Below, piece after piece: positions 36,301 through 48,000 of a stretch of DNA of 64,000 nt. Position numbers and translations under genes: made by a program. Source of the stretch: Micrasema longulum (lineage: Eukaryota; Arthropoda; Insecta; Trichoptera; Brachycentridae); assembly GCA_022494885.1 (NCBI GenBank), contig JAGVSM010000899.1:1-64000 (forward strand), in the 5' to 3' direction. The notes beneath the pieces were generated by a model. The model saw only the letters and a list, made by a program, of their open reading frames with translations. It was not told the origin of the DNA and did no database searches. Position 1 is the stretch's first letter. Every line of letters starts with the position of its first letter.

Positions 36301-36402
36301 CACGAACTCCTCCGTGTGGTTCGGCGCTTCCAGCAGGCCGAGAGACCTCTCCTCAACTCCGACCACAAGTCCAGCAACAAGCGCAAGTGCTGCATACTTT
36401 AA
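30323..36402 (+). CDS. Ras2: R-Ras / Ras-like protein 2 small GTPase, four coding exons
   Basis: Exons 30323-30427, 30746-30833, 33573-33784 and 36205-36402 have consensus borders and join to 200 residues. A membrane-bound GTP/GDP switch; R-Ras proteins act in integrin adhesion, vesicle and growth signalling (family knowledge). Seen: a 13-residue extension typical of R-Ras rather than H/K/N-Ras; P-loop G20-S27 (GGGGVGKS); effector loop [11 protein letters not shown] with T45 equal to Ras Thr35; DTAGQEE from 67 with Q71 equal to Ras Gln61; NKAD 126-129; SAK 156-158; a C-terminal basic stretch (SSNKRK) and CAAX box C197-C-I-L. The last residue Leu favours geranylgeranylation. Residues 22, 23 and 71, equal to Ras 12, 13 and 61, are wild type. 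Introns 2 (2.7 kb) and 3 (2.4 kb) are full of repeats. The gene symbol is given by R-Ras similarity; the family boundary with M-Ras was not tested. Confidence 0.95.
31350..31660 (+). repeat. Dispersed ~377-bp family copy in R-Ras intron 2
   Basis: The most complete single copy: GGCGTTGCCTAGTATGTAGG start, CTTCACAAACATCAACAGAT, then CCAATGACAGGTCATAAGCC and CTCCCCAGGGAGTTAAATCC. Confidence 0.75.
32885..33300 (-). mobile_element. Possible retroposon 3' end in R-Ras intron 2
   Basis: CCCAAACTCTATGAGGCCAAGG ... GTTGGGGTACAAC next to an AT-rich tail resembles the 3' UTR of jockey-like elements; a related CCCAACTCCATGGGAC piece lies at 43359. Weak call. Confidence 0.25.
34103..34311. mobile_element. 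MITE of about 209 bp in R-Ras intron 3
   Basis: Arms of about 58 bp; left begins GATGCTAGAAAGGAAAAGTG and right ends with the complement (AACTTTTTCCTTTCCAGCGTC) with a few mismatches. Confidence 0.75.
34835..35100 (-). mobile_element. tRNA-derived SINE, family S1, in R-Ras intron 3
   Basis: Second copy of the element at 7565-7811: GCATTGGTACACCAATCGCA, GATGATCAGTCTTACGCTTC and the B-box complement CGGGAATCGAAC. Confidence 0.7.
35155..35779. mobile_element. MITE of 625 bp with target duplication in R-Ras intron 3
   Basis: ATGTTCAGTA is present on both sides (35145-35154, 35780-35789). Ends are GGGGGGGCCGAT and the complement ATCGGCCCACTCT; further in, the arms share GGCCCTCAACC against GGTTGAGGGCC. 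Non-coding. A duplication of 8 to 10 bases fits hAT-like insertion. Confidence 0.7.
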
Positions 36403-36727
36403 CAATACCACCGTCGTAGAATATCGCCGTGGTCCAGACTCATCTCCAAACATGTATAATGTGCCATTACAATACTGCATGCATTTTATCTTCTTTCGGT
36501 GCTATTTTTTTCAATTCTATAAACCACGAACATGTGAAAGATATCTTATTTTTGCTATTAAATATTGTGAATCTGGAATGCATAAAACTCAATGCGATAT
36601 CTGAATGTTTCTATAAATATCCGTACATGTAACTATTTTCACTGTGGAATTAACGAAGTATTATATTTTGAATGTTGTGGTAGTTCGATAGCATAGATGA
36701 TATATTTTTATAACTTTCAAATATATC

Positions 36728-36733
36728 AATAAA
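36728..36733 (+). promoter_or_regulatory. Candidate polyadenylation signal of the R-Ras gene
   Basis: AATAAA 326 bases after the stop codon, followed by another at 36741 and one near 36848. Which is used is not known. Confidence 0.45.
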
Positions 36734-38714
36734 TAGCTATAATAAATTGTTCATCATTACAATTTTACTATTATGCTAGTAGTAAATACTTAAGAATGTC
36801 TAGTGATGGAGAATTGCGTAACTTTCTCCATAAATGAATGCATAGTAATAAAATTTATCTAAATTGCTTTGTTTATTCATATATCTAACCATTGTTAATT
36901 AAAAATACTTAGTTCTTCCTTTTTACCTACGTTATTTTATGCTTTACTGTTTCCTTAATTTGTAAAACATTTACTTACAAGTTGTTACTTACCAAAAATT
37001 AATTTTAAAATAAACTAACTTTGGTCACTTAACCAAATTCTACTTAAAGTAATGCTGTCTGTGTATGATATTAAAAATACTTACCGGATAGCTAAATTGT
37101 TATTTTAATTTAATATTGTTCTGATTCCCAATATAATTTACTTTCGCAATTAAATTTCGTAATTATTTTATATTTTGATGATTCGAAGTCTTCCAAATCA
37201 AATGAACACATTTGTAACAGATTCAAAAATCATTTGCCTCATTTTATGTCTTAGCATCATTTGAATGTGGCTGACTGTAAAATATATTAGTGATAGGATA
37301 AAGGTGAGGGGGGCATTTTAACACCGAACTCCGGACCAAATATATGAATTGAAACACCATGTAAAGCTTAAAATATTAATTAAGTACTATAACTAATAAA
37401 TATATGTTATATGTAATTCTATTCGGTGTACAATATGTGTATTATTATGTAGTAATCATAAAATTTTAACAATACATAATAATTGTTTGGATAATTTGAT
37501 TAGGAAAACATTGTTAAAAATACATTGTCGCTCTGAAGTAAAATATTGCAGTAATTTACAAATACACTTCCTAATAACTATGACAATATGTTTTGTTTAT
37601 TTATTCTTGAGAAGCTGCTTTTGAATTATTACTAACAAACTGAAATATTTTTGGAATCTCAGCCTTTAAAATATGTGCAGTCAAATGTGTAAATAATATT
37701 AAAAATATTTATATCACTAACTATGGCTTGCCAATAATACATAAATATTTATTTGTTTATTGTTTCTACTGCGCACTCATATTGCAATAATTGTATTTAT
37801 CAATTTCAAAGGAACTTCTTATTTATCGGATATCTTTTCAATGAATGGTTGTTACTTTAAAATGGCTAAATAGTATTATTGTAATTTTGTATGCGTAAAG
37901 TGGTTTAAAACAATATTAAAATGACATGGAGTTTGTGAGTATTTTATTTAACCAGGAGATATATATATTTATACTGTCTATTATTGTAAAACTATAACAG
38001 AAGCCAGCTAGTTTTCAAATTAGATCATTTAATGATAGAGGAGACTGTAACTATATTATAACTCTTTTTCTATGTTCATCTTTAGACATTTAATTAAAGA
38101 TGTGGTTACTTGAACCACTTTCTTTGTATAAAAAATGTTAACACCACTGTTGTTGCTTTAAAAGTCACTTCAGAATAAGTGACGCCTGAGAGCTTTTTCT
38201 CTATTAATAAATGTTGTATTTATTAACTTTAATTGTAAGTTGTAACATATATTATTCTGAGTGTTTATAGATGATTATTTTTCTAACATTTACAACGTAG
38301 ATTTACACACTTCCAAAAATGATATAACATATCTGGATAATATATCATTTTACTGTCTGTAGAATGGGAGGTGGGATTTTTAACTATTGCCCACTAAAAA
38401 AAACCAAGCATGCATGTTTACCAATAATGTTTATGTATTCATTTCCTCATTGAAAAACGTGTGTAGGACAGACATGGTTATTGATTTCAGAATTATTTTA
38501 AAAATTAGTTTCATAAAATAAAAAAAACTCACTTAATAGTAATATGGTACATGTAAAATGAGATTTTTTAAGGAAAATATTAGTGTAAATAACTTGCACA
38601 CCTTTCTATCAAGCAAAAAACAAGCGTAACAAAAATTATAAATAAATCTCTAATACGTAACTAAGTTGACTTTTTTCATATAATTTTTCTATATATTTTT
38701 TTCATTTATGTACA

Positions 38715-38945
38715 ATACCAACAAACACTTCTTCCTTTGCCACTCCTACCGGAGGTTGGCGACCATCATTCTGAACCCGTCACGATCATGGGCCAGTCTA
38801 ATCGGAGCTGCTGCATCCGACTCCCCGAACCACTGTCTAAGATTTCTGAGCCGTGATGCTCTTTTTCGTCCCATACCCCACCTGCCATCTTCTATCTTTC
38901 CTTTCACAATAACTTGGAGAAGGGAATACTTCTCATTGCGAAATA
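38715..38945 (-). mobile_element. Non-LTR retrotransposon C-terminal fragment
   Basis: Minus-strand frame reads LLQVIVKGKIEDGRWGMGRK and RASRLRNLRQWF, the same protein end as at 29290-29640 (GKIEGRRSAGRRRISWLKNL). Confidence 0.6.
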
Positions 38946-40754
38946 TGTGTATAAGTATAAGGCTTTTCTTCTTTTAACAGTGGTCATAAAATTCAGGAAT
39001 AAGAAATTCAAAAGAAATGCATTATATTTTTTAGTTTAATTTAAACTTTTGGTTGTTAAAATGGCTGCTCCCTGTGTAACAGTGTATTTTTTACAAATTT
39101 TCTTCCCAAATTTCAATTAAACAATATAAGTTTTATTAAACAGGTTATATTATAGTGTGTAACCTCAATTTTTTTTATTTAAGAATTCATGGTTATTTAA
39201 TTTGACTTGTATCAATGGATTTGGACACAGATGCCACCTACCTATGTCATGTTTTTGCTTAAACCGAATAGAGTAGTTTTTCTTAAAAGACATAATTTTT
39301 TGGAATGCTTTATTATTTCTATCAGCCATTATTTAAGTTTATCTATCGCCATATACATTTTAAAATATCTACGCCTCGAGTATATGTTGCTTTATGTGTT
39401 CGCTTTAGTAAGTCCATCTAAATGTCTGTAAAAATACTGTAATGTAAGAATAAAAAAATAAAAATGAACATCTTTAGCTGTGACTTGTCAAATTTAACAG
39501 GACATTTTATAAAATTATTTAGACACCTTGCTTTGAGAAGGATTGTATTGTGTTCAATATTATGAATAATTTTCATGCATGTAAGTATTTTTTTAATTTT
39601 TTTTTTTACATGGAGATTTCTTATTTATGAAGAGCTATAAACTGAATAATGTCCATAAGGCTAAAGCTGACGTAATTTACTGCCATTTTTTACAATAATG
39701 TTGCACAACCTTTTCCAGTAAAGAGCTTGAATACTTTTTGAAGTACATTTTGTATAATCGGCTCCTAGATGTATAATATTACCTGTAATAACTTGCATGT
39801 ATTTAGTTATTATTTTAGAATAAGTTAATGTTTCCCATACATGGAATGTATTGTGTTTTAAATCGAGGGGAATTCATCAAACCAGAGCCACTAAAACTCT
39901 ATATCGTTACTCAAATTGGCAATGATTTATATATATGTATATTTTTTTCATCTTAAATGACTGTTGTCTTATATGCCCTTGTTATTTCTACAGATGTATT
40001 GATTTTATGTTGTAAGGATTCGTCCTAGTTAAAAATGCTTTTTGAAGTTTACTATTCCATAAAATGTGCAATGCATAAACATACATATTTTGTTTAAATA
40101 TTAATTTGCTAAATAGAGTTGTACCTAACATATCGAGGAAATTAAGGTATTTGTTTACATATGAAATCTAATACAATAAATCTAGATATTATAATAATAG
40201 TCTTTCACACTTACCACAAATTATGTAGCTAAGTTTCATATCTTAAATCCTTGATGTCAATCAAAGTATGTACACATTGTGTTGTGCTACCTAATAGCTC
40301 AAAAATTGATCTGATAACCCATTATGTTCTTCAAAAAGTAACATGTATGTGTGCATTTAATATTATCAATTCTGAGAACAGCTTCTCAAAATGAAAAATT
40401 AATATTTTGACATTGGAGGAAAAAATGTACATAAATAAAATAACATATTTATGTAAAGCTACATATTTTTAAAAAAATGTATAAGCTTTTTGGTTGTTCC
40501 AATGAAAAACTACCATCTTAATGGTCTTTAAACTGTTTGAAACAATGCATTGATGACTTGGCAATTTATAAAATATTATTTTGCCATCTTAAATCATGAC
40601 ATAAAATAAAATACATGCTTACATAACAGTATATACATAATATACAGGATAACTTATGTCATGATACTACATACAAACATATTTTACCATGTTGTAAATA
40701 ATCCATGTATTATTTATATTTGAAGCACTAACTTTGTGGGTATTCATTATAATG

Positions 40755-40812
40755 AAATAAATAAAACAACTGTGTTTTTAACCAAATAAATAAGTGGTTA
40801 AAAACAAATTAT
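40755..40812. repeat. Small hairpin sharing a Penelope-like end
   Basis: GTGTTTTTAACCA and TGGTTAAAAACAAA face each other; ATAAAACAAC-TGTTTTTAACCA also starts the element at 50004. Confidence 0.4.
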
Positions 40813-41910
40813 TTATTTTATTAATCCATGTATCTTTTGCTTTACCTGTCAATTCAAATTATTTTAAAACATTGCATTATTTTAACTTGTGGCCTTAAAA
40901 AATTGCATTTGAATCCACTGAAAATGTTACTAAAAATATTTTGTGAATATTTAGAAGCATTTGTATGGATAAAGTGATCATACAAAAAAATACTACATTA
41001 TTAACAATTATAATACATATTTAATAAATCAAAGGTTTTTTATTTTACCATTATTTGATGAATTTTTCATAATTCCATGCTGTGTATAGCTTTTTAAAAT
41101 TACTACCAAATTACTCCACACACCTAAATAGATTTTAATTTTTGAGTAAAAAGCTGCTATGAAAAATAAAAGAGGTATACCGCAATACTCGGTAACTATC
41201 GATTGAATTTTATGGCGTTAATATATTACTTATGATTTTAATCAACTAAAAATACTGCTGGATTATCAGAAAAACTATCATTTTTAGAATAAAAATAGCA
41301 ATAAATTAAAACTGACATAGGTATAACGAGTTTATTGCAGCAAAACATTTTCATTTAAAAAAAAACAGGTGACATGGTATTGCAGTATCACCAACGATAT
41401 GTATAAAGCACCCTGGAGATAATGTATCGTAAAAATGATTATTATTGCATAATAATAATAGATTCTAGTTTTTTTTTATGAAATGGCCAGGCCCTGTACA
41501 AATACCACTTCTGTCTCTTTTCTGAGTAATTTAACTTTAAATTCATGGTTTAACTTAAAGTATTAAAATATTTGTGTATTGCTGCGACTCCAAAAGATCC
41601 TATGCTTAAAATGTTTCTTTTTTGGAGCACACGATAACAAGTTTTTTACATGAATCCTGCACGTTTTTTTTAATTAAGCTAACTGCTGTAGTACCCATAA
41701 TTTTAACTTAGATTAAATAATTTTTAAAAATATGGTTTTAACTTTTGGGATCACAGCAATGCAAATCTCCTATAGATGTTATATGTTGTTGGCTTTTACT
41801 AATGCGGTGTTGGAATGGAAATAAAAATGAAAACAATTTTATATGTTGATAATTTATTACACGTAAATATTCCATCAACAATGTGAGGCTTGTTTTGCCC
41901 TTAACTTCAC

Positions 41911-41916
41911 TTTATT
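41911..41916 (-). promoter_or_regulatory. Polyadenylation signal of ATP synthase subunit b
   Basis: First AATAAA on the minus strand after the stop codon, 174 bases downstream; a second lies at 41853-41858. Confidence 0.5.
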
Positions 41917-42090
41917 TACAAAGTATATGTAATAAAACTTTCCTAAAACTGCTTCCAAAAACAATTTCGGTTATGTACAAGAACGAAATTTGACACTGGG
42001 TCAAAAACCAAACATTCTAGGTGTTCATTTCTTCACGATGGTGTAACTACTCGGTATACGCTAAGGATAAGGATGGTGCGATGAGCCGGT

Positions 42091-45000
42091 TTACTTCCTG
42101 GCTGCTAGCACTCCCAAGTCTGCAATACACTTGTTGAGAGTATCCTTTTCCTGATCGGGAGTGATAGACTTGAGTACGTTAGACACGATCCAGTTGACCA
42201 TGTGCTTCTGTGAAATGCGGCGGTCTACGTTCTGCGTCTCAACCTGATAGTCCAGACGCCTTTTTACCTAAAAACAATGAATTATTCAAACACGTGTCCG
42301 TAAGAAACAGTGGGGGCATGAATTCATCGCATTCCATATAGGCTTTAAGCGGTGCATAACACTTACCTTACTTGATTACCATAAAAAATATTAGTCTTTC
42401 AGAATCAATTTATGAAAATTGCAAAGCATATTTGATATTTTTATAATTTAGGTAGGGTAGGCAGTAGGCACAGCTTATATGCCAAGATATGAATCGAGTC
42501 GTGGTCCCGTGTGGACTCACAAATAAAATGTTCCGAGGTTCGAACCCCGCTCTCCCATTTTCTAACATGTAATGAGTTAGCTGATCCGAGTGTATCGACA
42601 TCTTTCAGTTTATATAGCAAGCGCAGTTCTTTTAGATATTCTGGAACAACATCGTGTGATAACTTTGTATTCCACCTTCTGTAGATAATGTAGCCAGTAC
42701 AATTCATGAAGTAGTGGAGTGATATAACTGAACTTACAACACAGACTGTCTGAATAATTTTATTCATCAGTAAATGTGTGACAAAACAATAGTGATTGTT
42801 TACCTCCTGGTAGGCGTTAGCAACTCTCTCGCGGTACGTGGCCTCGAGCTGCAGCAGGACGTTCTCTCGCTTGGCGGCCATGAGCATGGAGTTGCCCTCC
42901 AGGCGCCACTGGTCCTTCTTCTCGGAGGCGATGTTGGCTTCCATTCCTTCCTTGTTTTCTCTGCGAGCCTTGCTAAACGATTCTTCTAAAGCCTGGAATA
43001 AAACACCGTTTTTCAGTCATCATAAAAATAAGGATACCAAACAAGAGAAGTGGGCCAAGAAACCAATTAATGACGATTTATAAGATTTATAACCTGTAAA
43101 TGTTTGTCTTAATATGTATGTAAGTATGTAGATACATATTCTGACTACTGGTCACGATGGAACCTGGTCACAGTTGAAAAATCCAAAATTTAAATCTAAA
43201 AATTTTTGCAGTTCGATCAAGAAATGTCAGTAAAAAAAAAAAACTATCTATTAAAAAGCCCTATAAATGCTGTCCCCGTCTCCTGTTACCTAATCCCACA
43301 TTTATTTATTTATTTATTTACATACATAGTTTATTACACATTATTTGAGACATAAGTCCCAACTCCATGGGACTAAAAGTGTATTCTTCATCATATAAAT
43401 GTGTACAAGAAAAGTATTTTATTGATAAGTTTATATGTACAAGATCTATCTGCTCACTAAAAAACAGCTGTAATCAGAGAATAAATATTTATACACAAAA
43501 TACAAATTTTTAATAATTCTTTTTTTGTTTTTTTTTTACCAGTCTGTTTTTGGGTTGGCTGGAAGATATTGCTTTTAGAAACAAGACCACTCAAGCGTAT
43601 ATTTTTGTATTTTATAAGTTTAATAAAAACATAAGCCTAGCGTTCCAAAATCTCATCTCAAAAGGTTCTCCATCTTTGTTGAAATATCTGTTGATTGTGT
43701 CTATTATATGTTTTGTCCATCCACTTTACACATTGTGTAACATTCACTATTCTGCCCATGTTTAAACGTTCACATTTCCCCAACTCTTCCATCTGTTGAC
43801 TTTTGTGAAGTAAAAGAACTGAAACCATTATCATGTGGGTGAGATTCATCTGGCTGAACCAATCAATTCACCTACTAGGCAATGCCTGAAAACAATTTTT
43901 AATTTTTATACTCCTTATACCAGTTAGTTTAATCAACAATGTTTTGAGTATGTCCAAATGTTTGTAGACAGGCTGGATTTTCTCCTTAGGAAATCAGCCA
44001 ATGACAGGTCATAAATCCTGTGAATGCCTAGACTTCCATATTCCCTTCCCCAAAATGTTTTCCCTCTGTTGCGACAAATTTAGATATTATGTACAGAATC
44101 ATTATCGTGAATACGGTCATTTAAGTTAACAAGAGAGATTCATCAGAAGAATCCCCAATTCATAACAGGTATTGACTTACATCAACTTCTTTGTCGAGGT
44201 AAGCGGAAATGATCGGGCCGAACTTCTTGTGTGCGTAAATCATCATGATGAGGATGGATATGCCAGTGTAGTACTCGTGCTCCATGACGTAGACTTCCTT
44301 ACTGCAGAGGTATGTAGTAAGACCCAGACCAAACATGTAGGGGCCGGTTACTCCCGTCTTCTTGTGGAAGAATTGAAACCTGAAAACCAGATAAGTTAAA
44401 ACATCGGAGAATGTGAGAGCACTTGCTTATTTTTTTTCCAGTTGCGACTATTTTATCGACAAAACAAACAAACAAACCATCACGCCGTTTTTCCGTAAGG
44501 GTAGGCAGAGAGGATAGAACGCCACATCACTATATCTTTGCATACAGATCTCGCTTCCACATTCATAAATCTTCTCATGCACGTGCGCCAATTATTCCGA
44601 CTTTTGACTTGTCCATCTTCAAGTATTTGTTGGATTTGGTCGTGCTATGTCTTTCTCAATCTTCCTCTATTACTGCATTTATCGACATTCGCATTGTAAA
44701 TATTCTTAGCCGTTCTTTCGCTGTCCATTCGTTCTACATGTCCAAACCAGTACAGAGCTCCATTCTTGATTTTGTCAGTAATGCTTGCCTCAGCCTCACA
44801 TAATGTACGGATCTCAACATTTGTGCATCTATCGTACATAGTTTTACCACAAATTCGCTCGAGAGATCACATTTCGACAGCATTTACCCTACTTTCATCC
44901 CTATTTTATCGAACGTGCGATATATACATAAACATACTTAATGCTATAAAGAAATATTTATTTATTTACTATATATACGGCCTAAGCCAATTGCAACACT

Positions 45001-48000
45001 TGAATTTAAGAAACCAGGGGCGCGCGGTGAGGTTTTAGATTAGGGAAGCAGTCACTTGGTACTAGGTAAAATATATGCCTACCACTAACACAGTAATTAA
45101 AATTAAGTGCTTTGAAATAAACTAAAATTTCAGCATAAAAGAGTTATATTTCATAGTTTAATATTACAATACCGCCGTGTCAACTGGTTTAAGTTCTAAA
45201 TTTGTTATAAAAGTCATAATATACGAAAAATAAACATGGATTAGTTTGTTATAATTGCTTCCACAGAGCTACTAAAGATCTCAAATTGCATGTGCGCATA
45301 TTTGTGAATTCAGTACTGGGCGACTGCGTCTTAGGAACCAACAGACTTATGCAGTTCCTTATTTCAGAATTAGATAGAGCGCAGTGAATTTACTTCAGTC
45401 CACGCATAACTGCGCAGGCGAAAGGTTGTGTGTGGGCTTGTCGCAATTTTTTAGAAGTTATTATATTTCAACTATATAAAAAGGGTTATATAAAACATAC
45501 AAAGCAGTGTGCATTATGAAAAAATATAATTAAAGTGTACGACACCATCCTATTCCAATGCTGCCTAAACCTTGATGGTTATTAAAATGTAAGAGACAAT
45601 TTAATGATTTTTATTTTATTTATCAGTAAGTCCATTTTGAACATAAATATATTACACTTATTTGTTTATAAATTTGTATAAACCACTTAATTTTTTTTTA
45701 ATTACACTTCGACCGGTTTCGAGGTTACTACCTCATCGTCAGGAATTTAACTAACTTATAATTACACGCGTTGCTATTTATATAATAAAATATTGTATGA
45801 AAGACACAGAAAATTGAAAGAAAGAGAGAAATAATATAAAATAAATCATAACGGGAATAGTTTTAAAAGAGGACTCGAAGTTAAATTTAATTGATTATTT
45901 ATTATTTGAAGTTTTTGATTAATGGCTTTACTAATTTCTAATCGTTCTAAATTATCTAAACGAAAACCATTTTTATTGACATGCAAAATTTCTACACACG
46001 TTTCTTGATTAAATTTATTTATTTATATACGGCATTTCTGCCATTTACATATATGTGGTATAAAGAGTGCTTAAAAATATAATTTTAAAAAAAAAATCGA
46101 GTATGAAATATTAATATACTCGTACTGTACACATTAATTACTTGAAATAAAAATATATATTTTAAAGAAATTATACAATAACAAAATACATGGTTTTCGG
46201 ATATGTGATGAATTGCGAATTCTGAAAAATTATTATTACTCAGACATCTTATATGTTCTTTGATTCTAACTTTAAATTTACGTGAAGTTTTTCCAATATA
46301 GAAATTTGGGCAATTTAAAAAATTTAATTTATAAATTCCCGAATGATTTAATTTATCATCCTTATCTTTACAATTGGTTAATATTTAAAAAAAAATAAAA
46401 ATAAAAAATTAAGTGGTTTATACAAATTTATAAACAAATAAGTGTAAAATGTCATTTAAATTTATTTAAACAGAGAGGGAAAAAGTTTTCGAGAAGGGAA
46501 TATGGAAGTCTAGGCATTTACAGGGCTTATGATCTGTCATTGGCTGGTTTAAGTGGCCACTTTACACACTGTGTAACATTCACCATTCTGCCCATGTTCA
46601 TTCACTCGAAATCCAGCCAGTCTGCAAGCATTTGGACATAATCAAACATTGTAAAATGTCATACCACAAAGTGAAAAATGTTTTTGATAACAATAATATC
46701 AATATATTATATTGAAAAAGACAGTTGTATACAGCAACATAAAACTAGAAACAAAGAAATAAAATAAAAAGCAAAGACAAATAAATATGACAATATTTGA
46801 GTTTGTCCAAATGTTCGTAGACAAAAGACTGGATTTCACCCCCTCGGGAATCATTAAGATTGACAAATTACAACAGGGATGGAGAATACCTTAAATAAGG
46901 GAGTATGGAAGTCTAGGCATTTACAGGGCCTGTCATTGGCTGGTTTAAGTGGCCACTTTACACACTGTGTAACATTCACCATTTTGCCTATGTTTGAACA
47001 TCCATATTTCTTCGAGTCTTTCATTTGTTGATTTTAGTGATGTTAAAGAGCTGAAACCTTTATTGTTGTGAAGAGATTCATCTGACTGAATTATTTCACA
47101 TACTAGGCAACGCCTGAAAACAATTTTTCAATTTTTAAACTTCTTCTTGAACCAGTTGGTCTCATTACAATATTTGAGTTTGTCCAAATGTTCGTAGACA
47201 AAAGACTGGATTTCACCCCCTCGGGAGTCATTGAGATTAACAAATTACAACAGGGATGGAGAATACTCCCTTGTTTAAAGTAAGAAAAATTAACAAATAA
47301 ACCATCGAGTATTAGTGTCAAAAGCAGACAGAACCGAAGGGCATGTATGACAAGATGTATGAATGTGGAAGAGGCTAGGATTGTATGCCAGGATAGACGT
47401 GTGTGGCGGTCCATTCTCTCTGCCTACCCCTACGAGGAAATGGCGTGATGGTAGTAGTAGTAGTAGTAGTAGTATTTAAAGATGTAGATTGAATCTGCAT
47501 TAAATCGGCATTTTGAAAGACTCTGTAGATTAAGTTTAGTTATAGCCGTCTCTTGTGTAATCTATGTGAAGATAGATAAATGCTGAAATCAACAGTAAAT
47601 GTACAAGTAATATTCATGATATGAACTGACCATTCGTCGGGAATGAATGCCATGCGAACCTTCCCTGGTTCTCCTCGCTTGGGGCGGGGGAAATTCACCT
47701 CATCTCGCTGTCCTCCCGCTGCGGAGCACGATCCTTGTGCTCTCACCACAAGGGGGCGCAGTTGCTGGCCTAAACACGAACATTACAACTTCATCATCTA
47801 ATAACTCAATTACTGACACATGGAAATCACAAAATTATTTGAAACAGGTAAACTTAAATACCAAAATAAAGTTGACAATATTCTCACCGTTCACTCGGAT
47901 AGTGAAATAACTCGTATTAACAATGTACCTACCTAATTTACAAGATACCAGTTAAAATTTTAGGTTATTTTTTTGCATAGTATGTTTGATAAACTCAACC

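Larger units (their letters stand above)
36850..41880. other. Five kilobases of AT-rich DNA without a recognised gene
   Basis: Between the R-Ras stop codon and the ATP synthase b 3' end I see no coding exon on either strand. The stretch carries fewer recognisable mobile elements than the rest of the window; exceptions are a retrotransposon remnant at 38715-38945 and a small hairpin at 40755-40812. It could include a long R-Ras 3' UTR; several UGUAAAUA-type (Pumilio-like) words occur, but in DNA this AT-rich they may be chance. Confidence 0.4.

Noticed and set aside
47453..47475. TAG repeat as a CRISPR-like or regulatory array
   Set aside because: Simple microsatellite tail of a retrotransposon 3' end, with no spacers.
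47540..47749. 69-codon minus-strand frame as a separate small gene
   Set aside because: It is exon 2 of ATP synthase subunit b read through its donor site into the intron.
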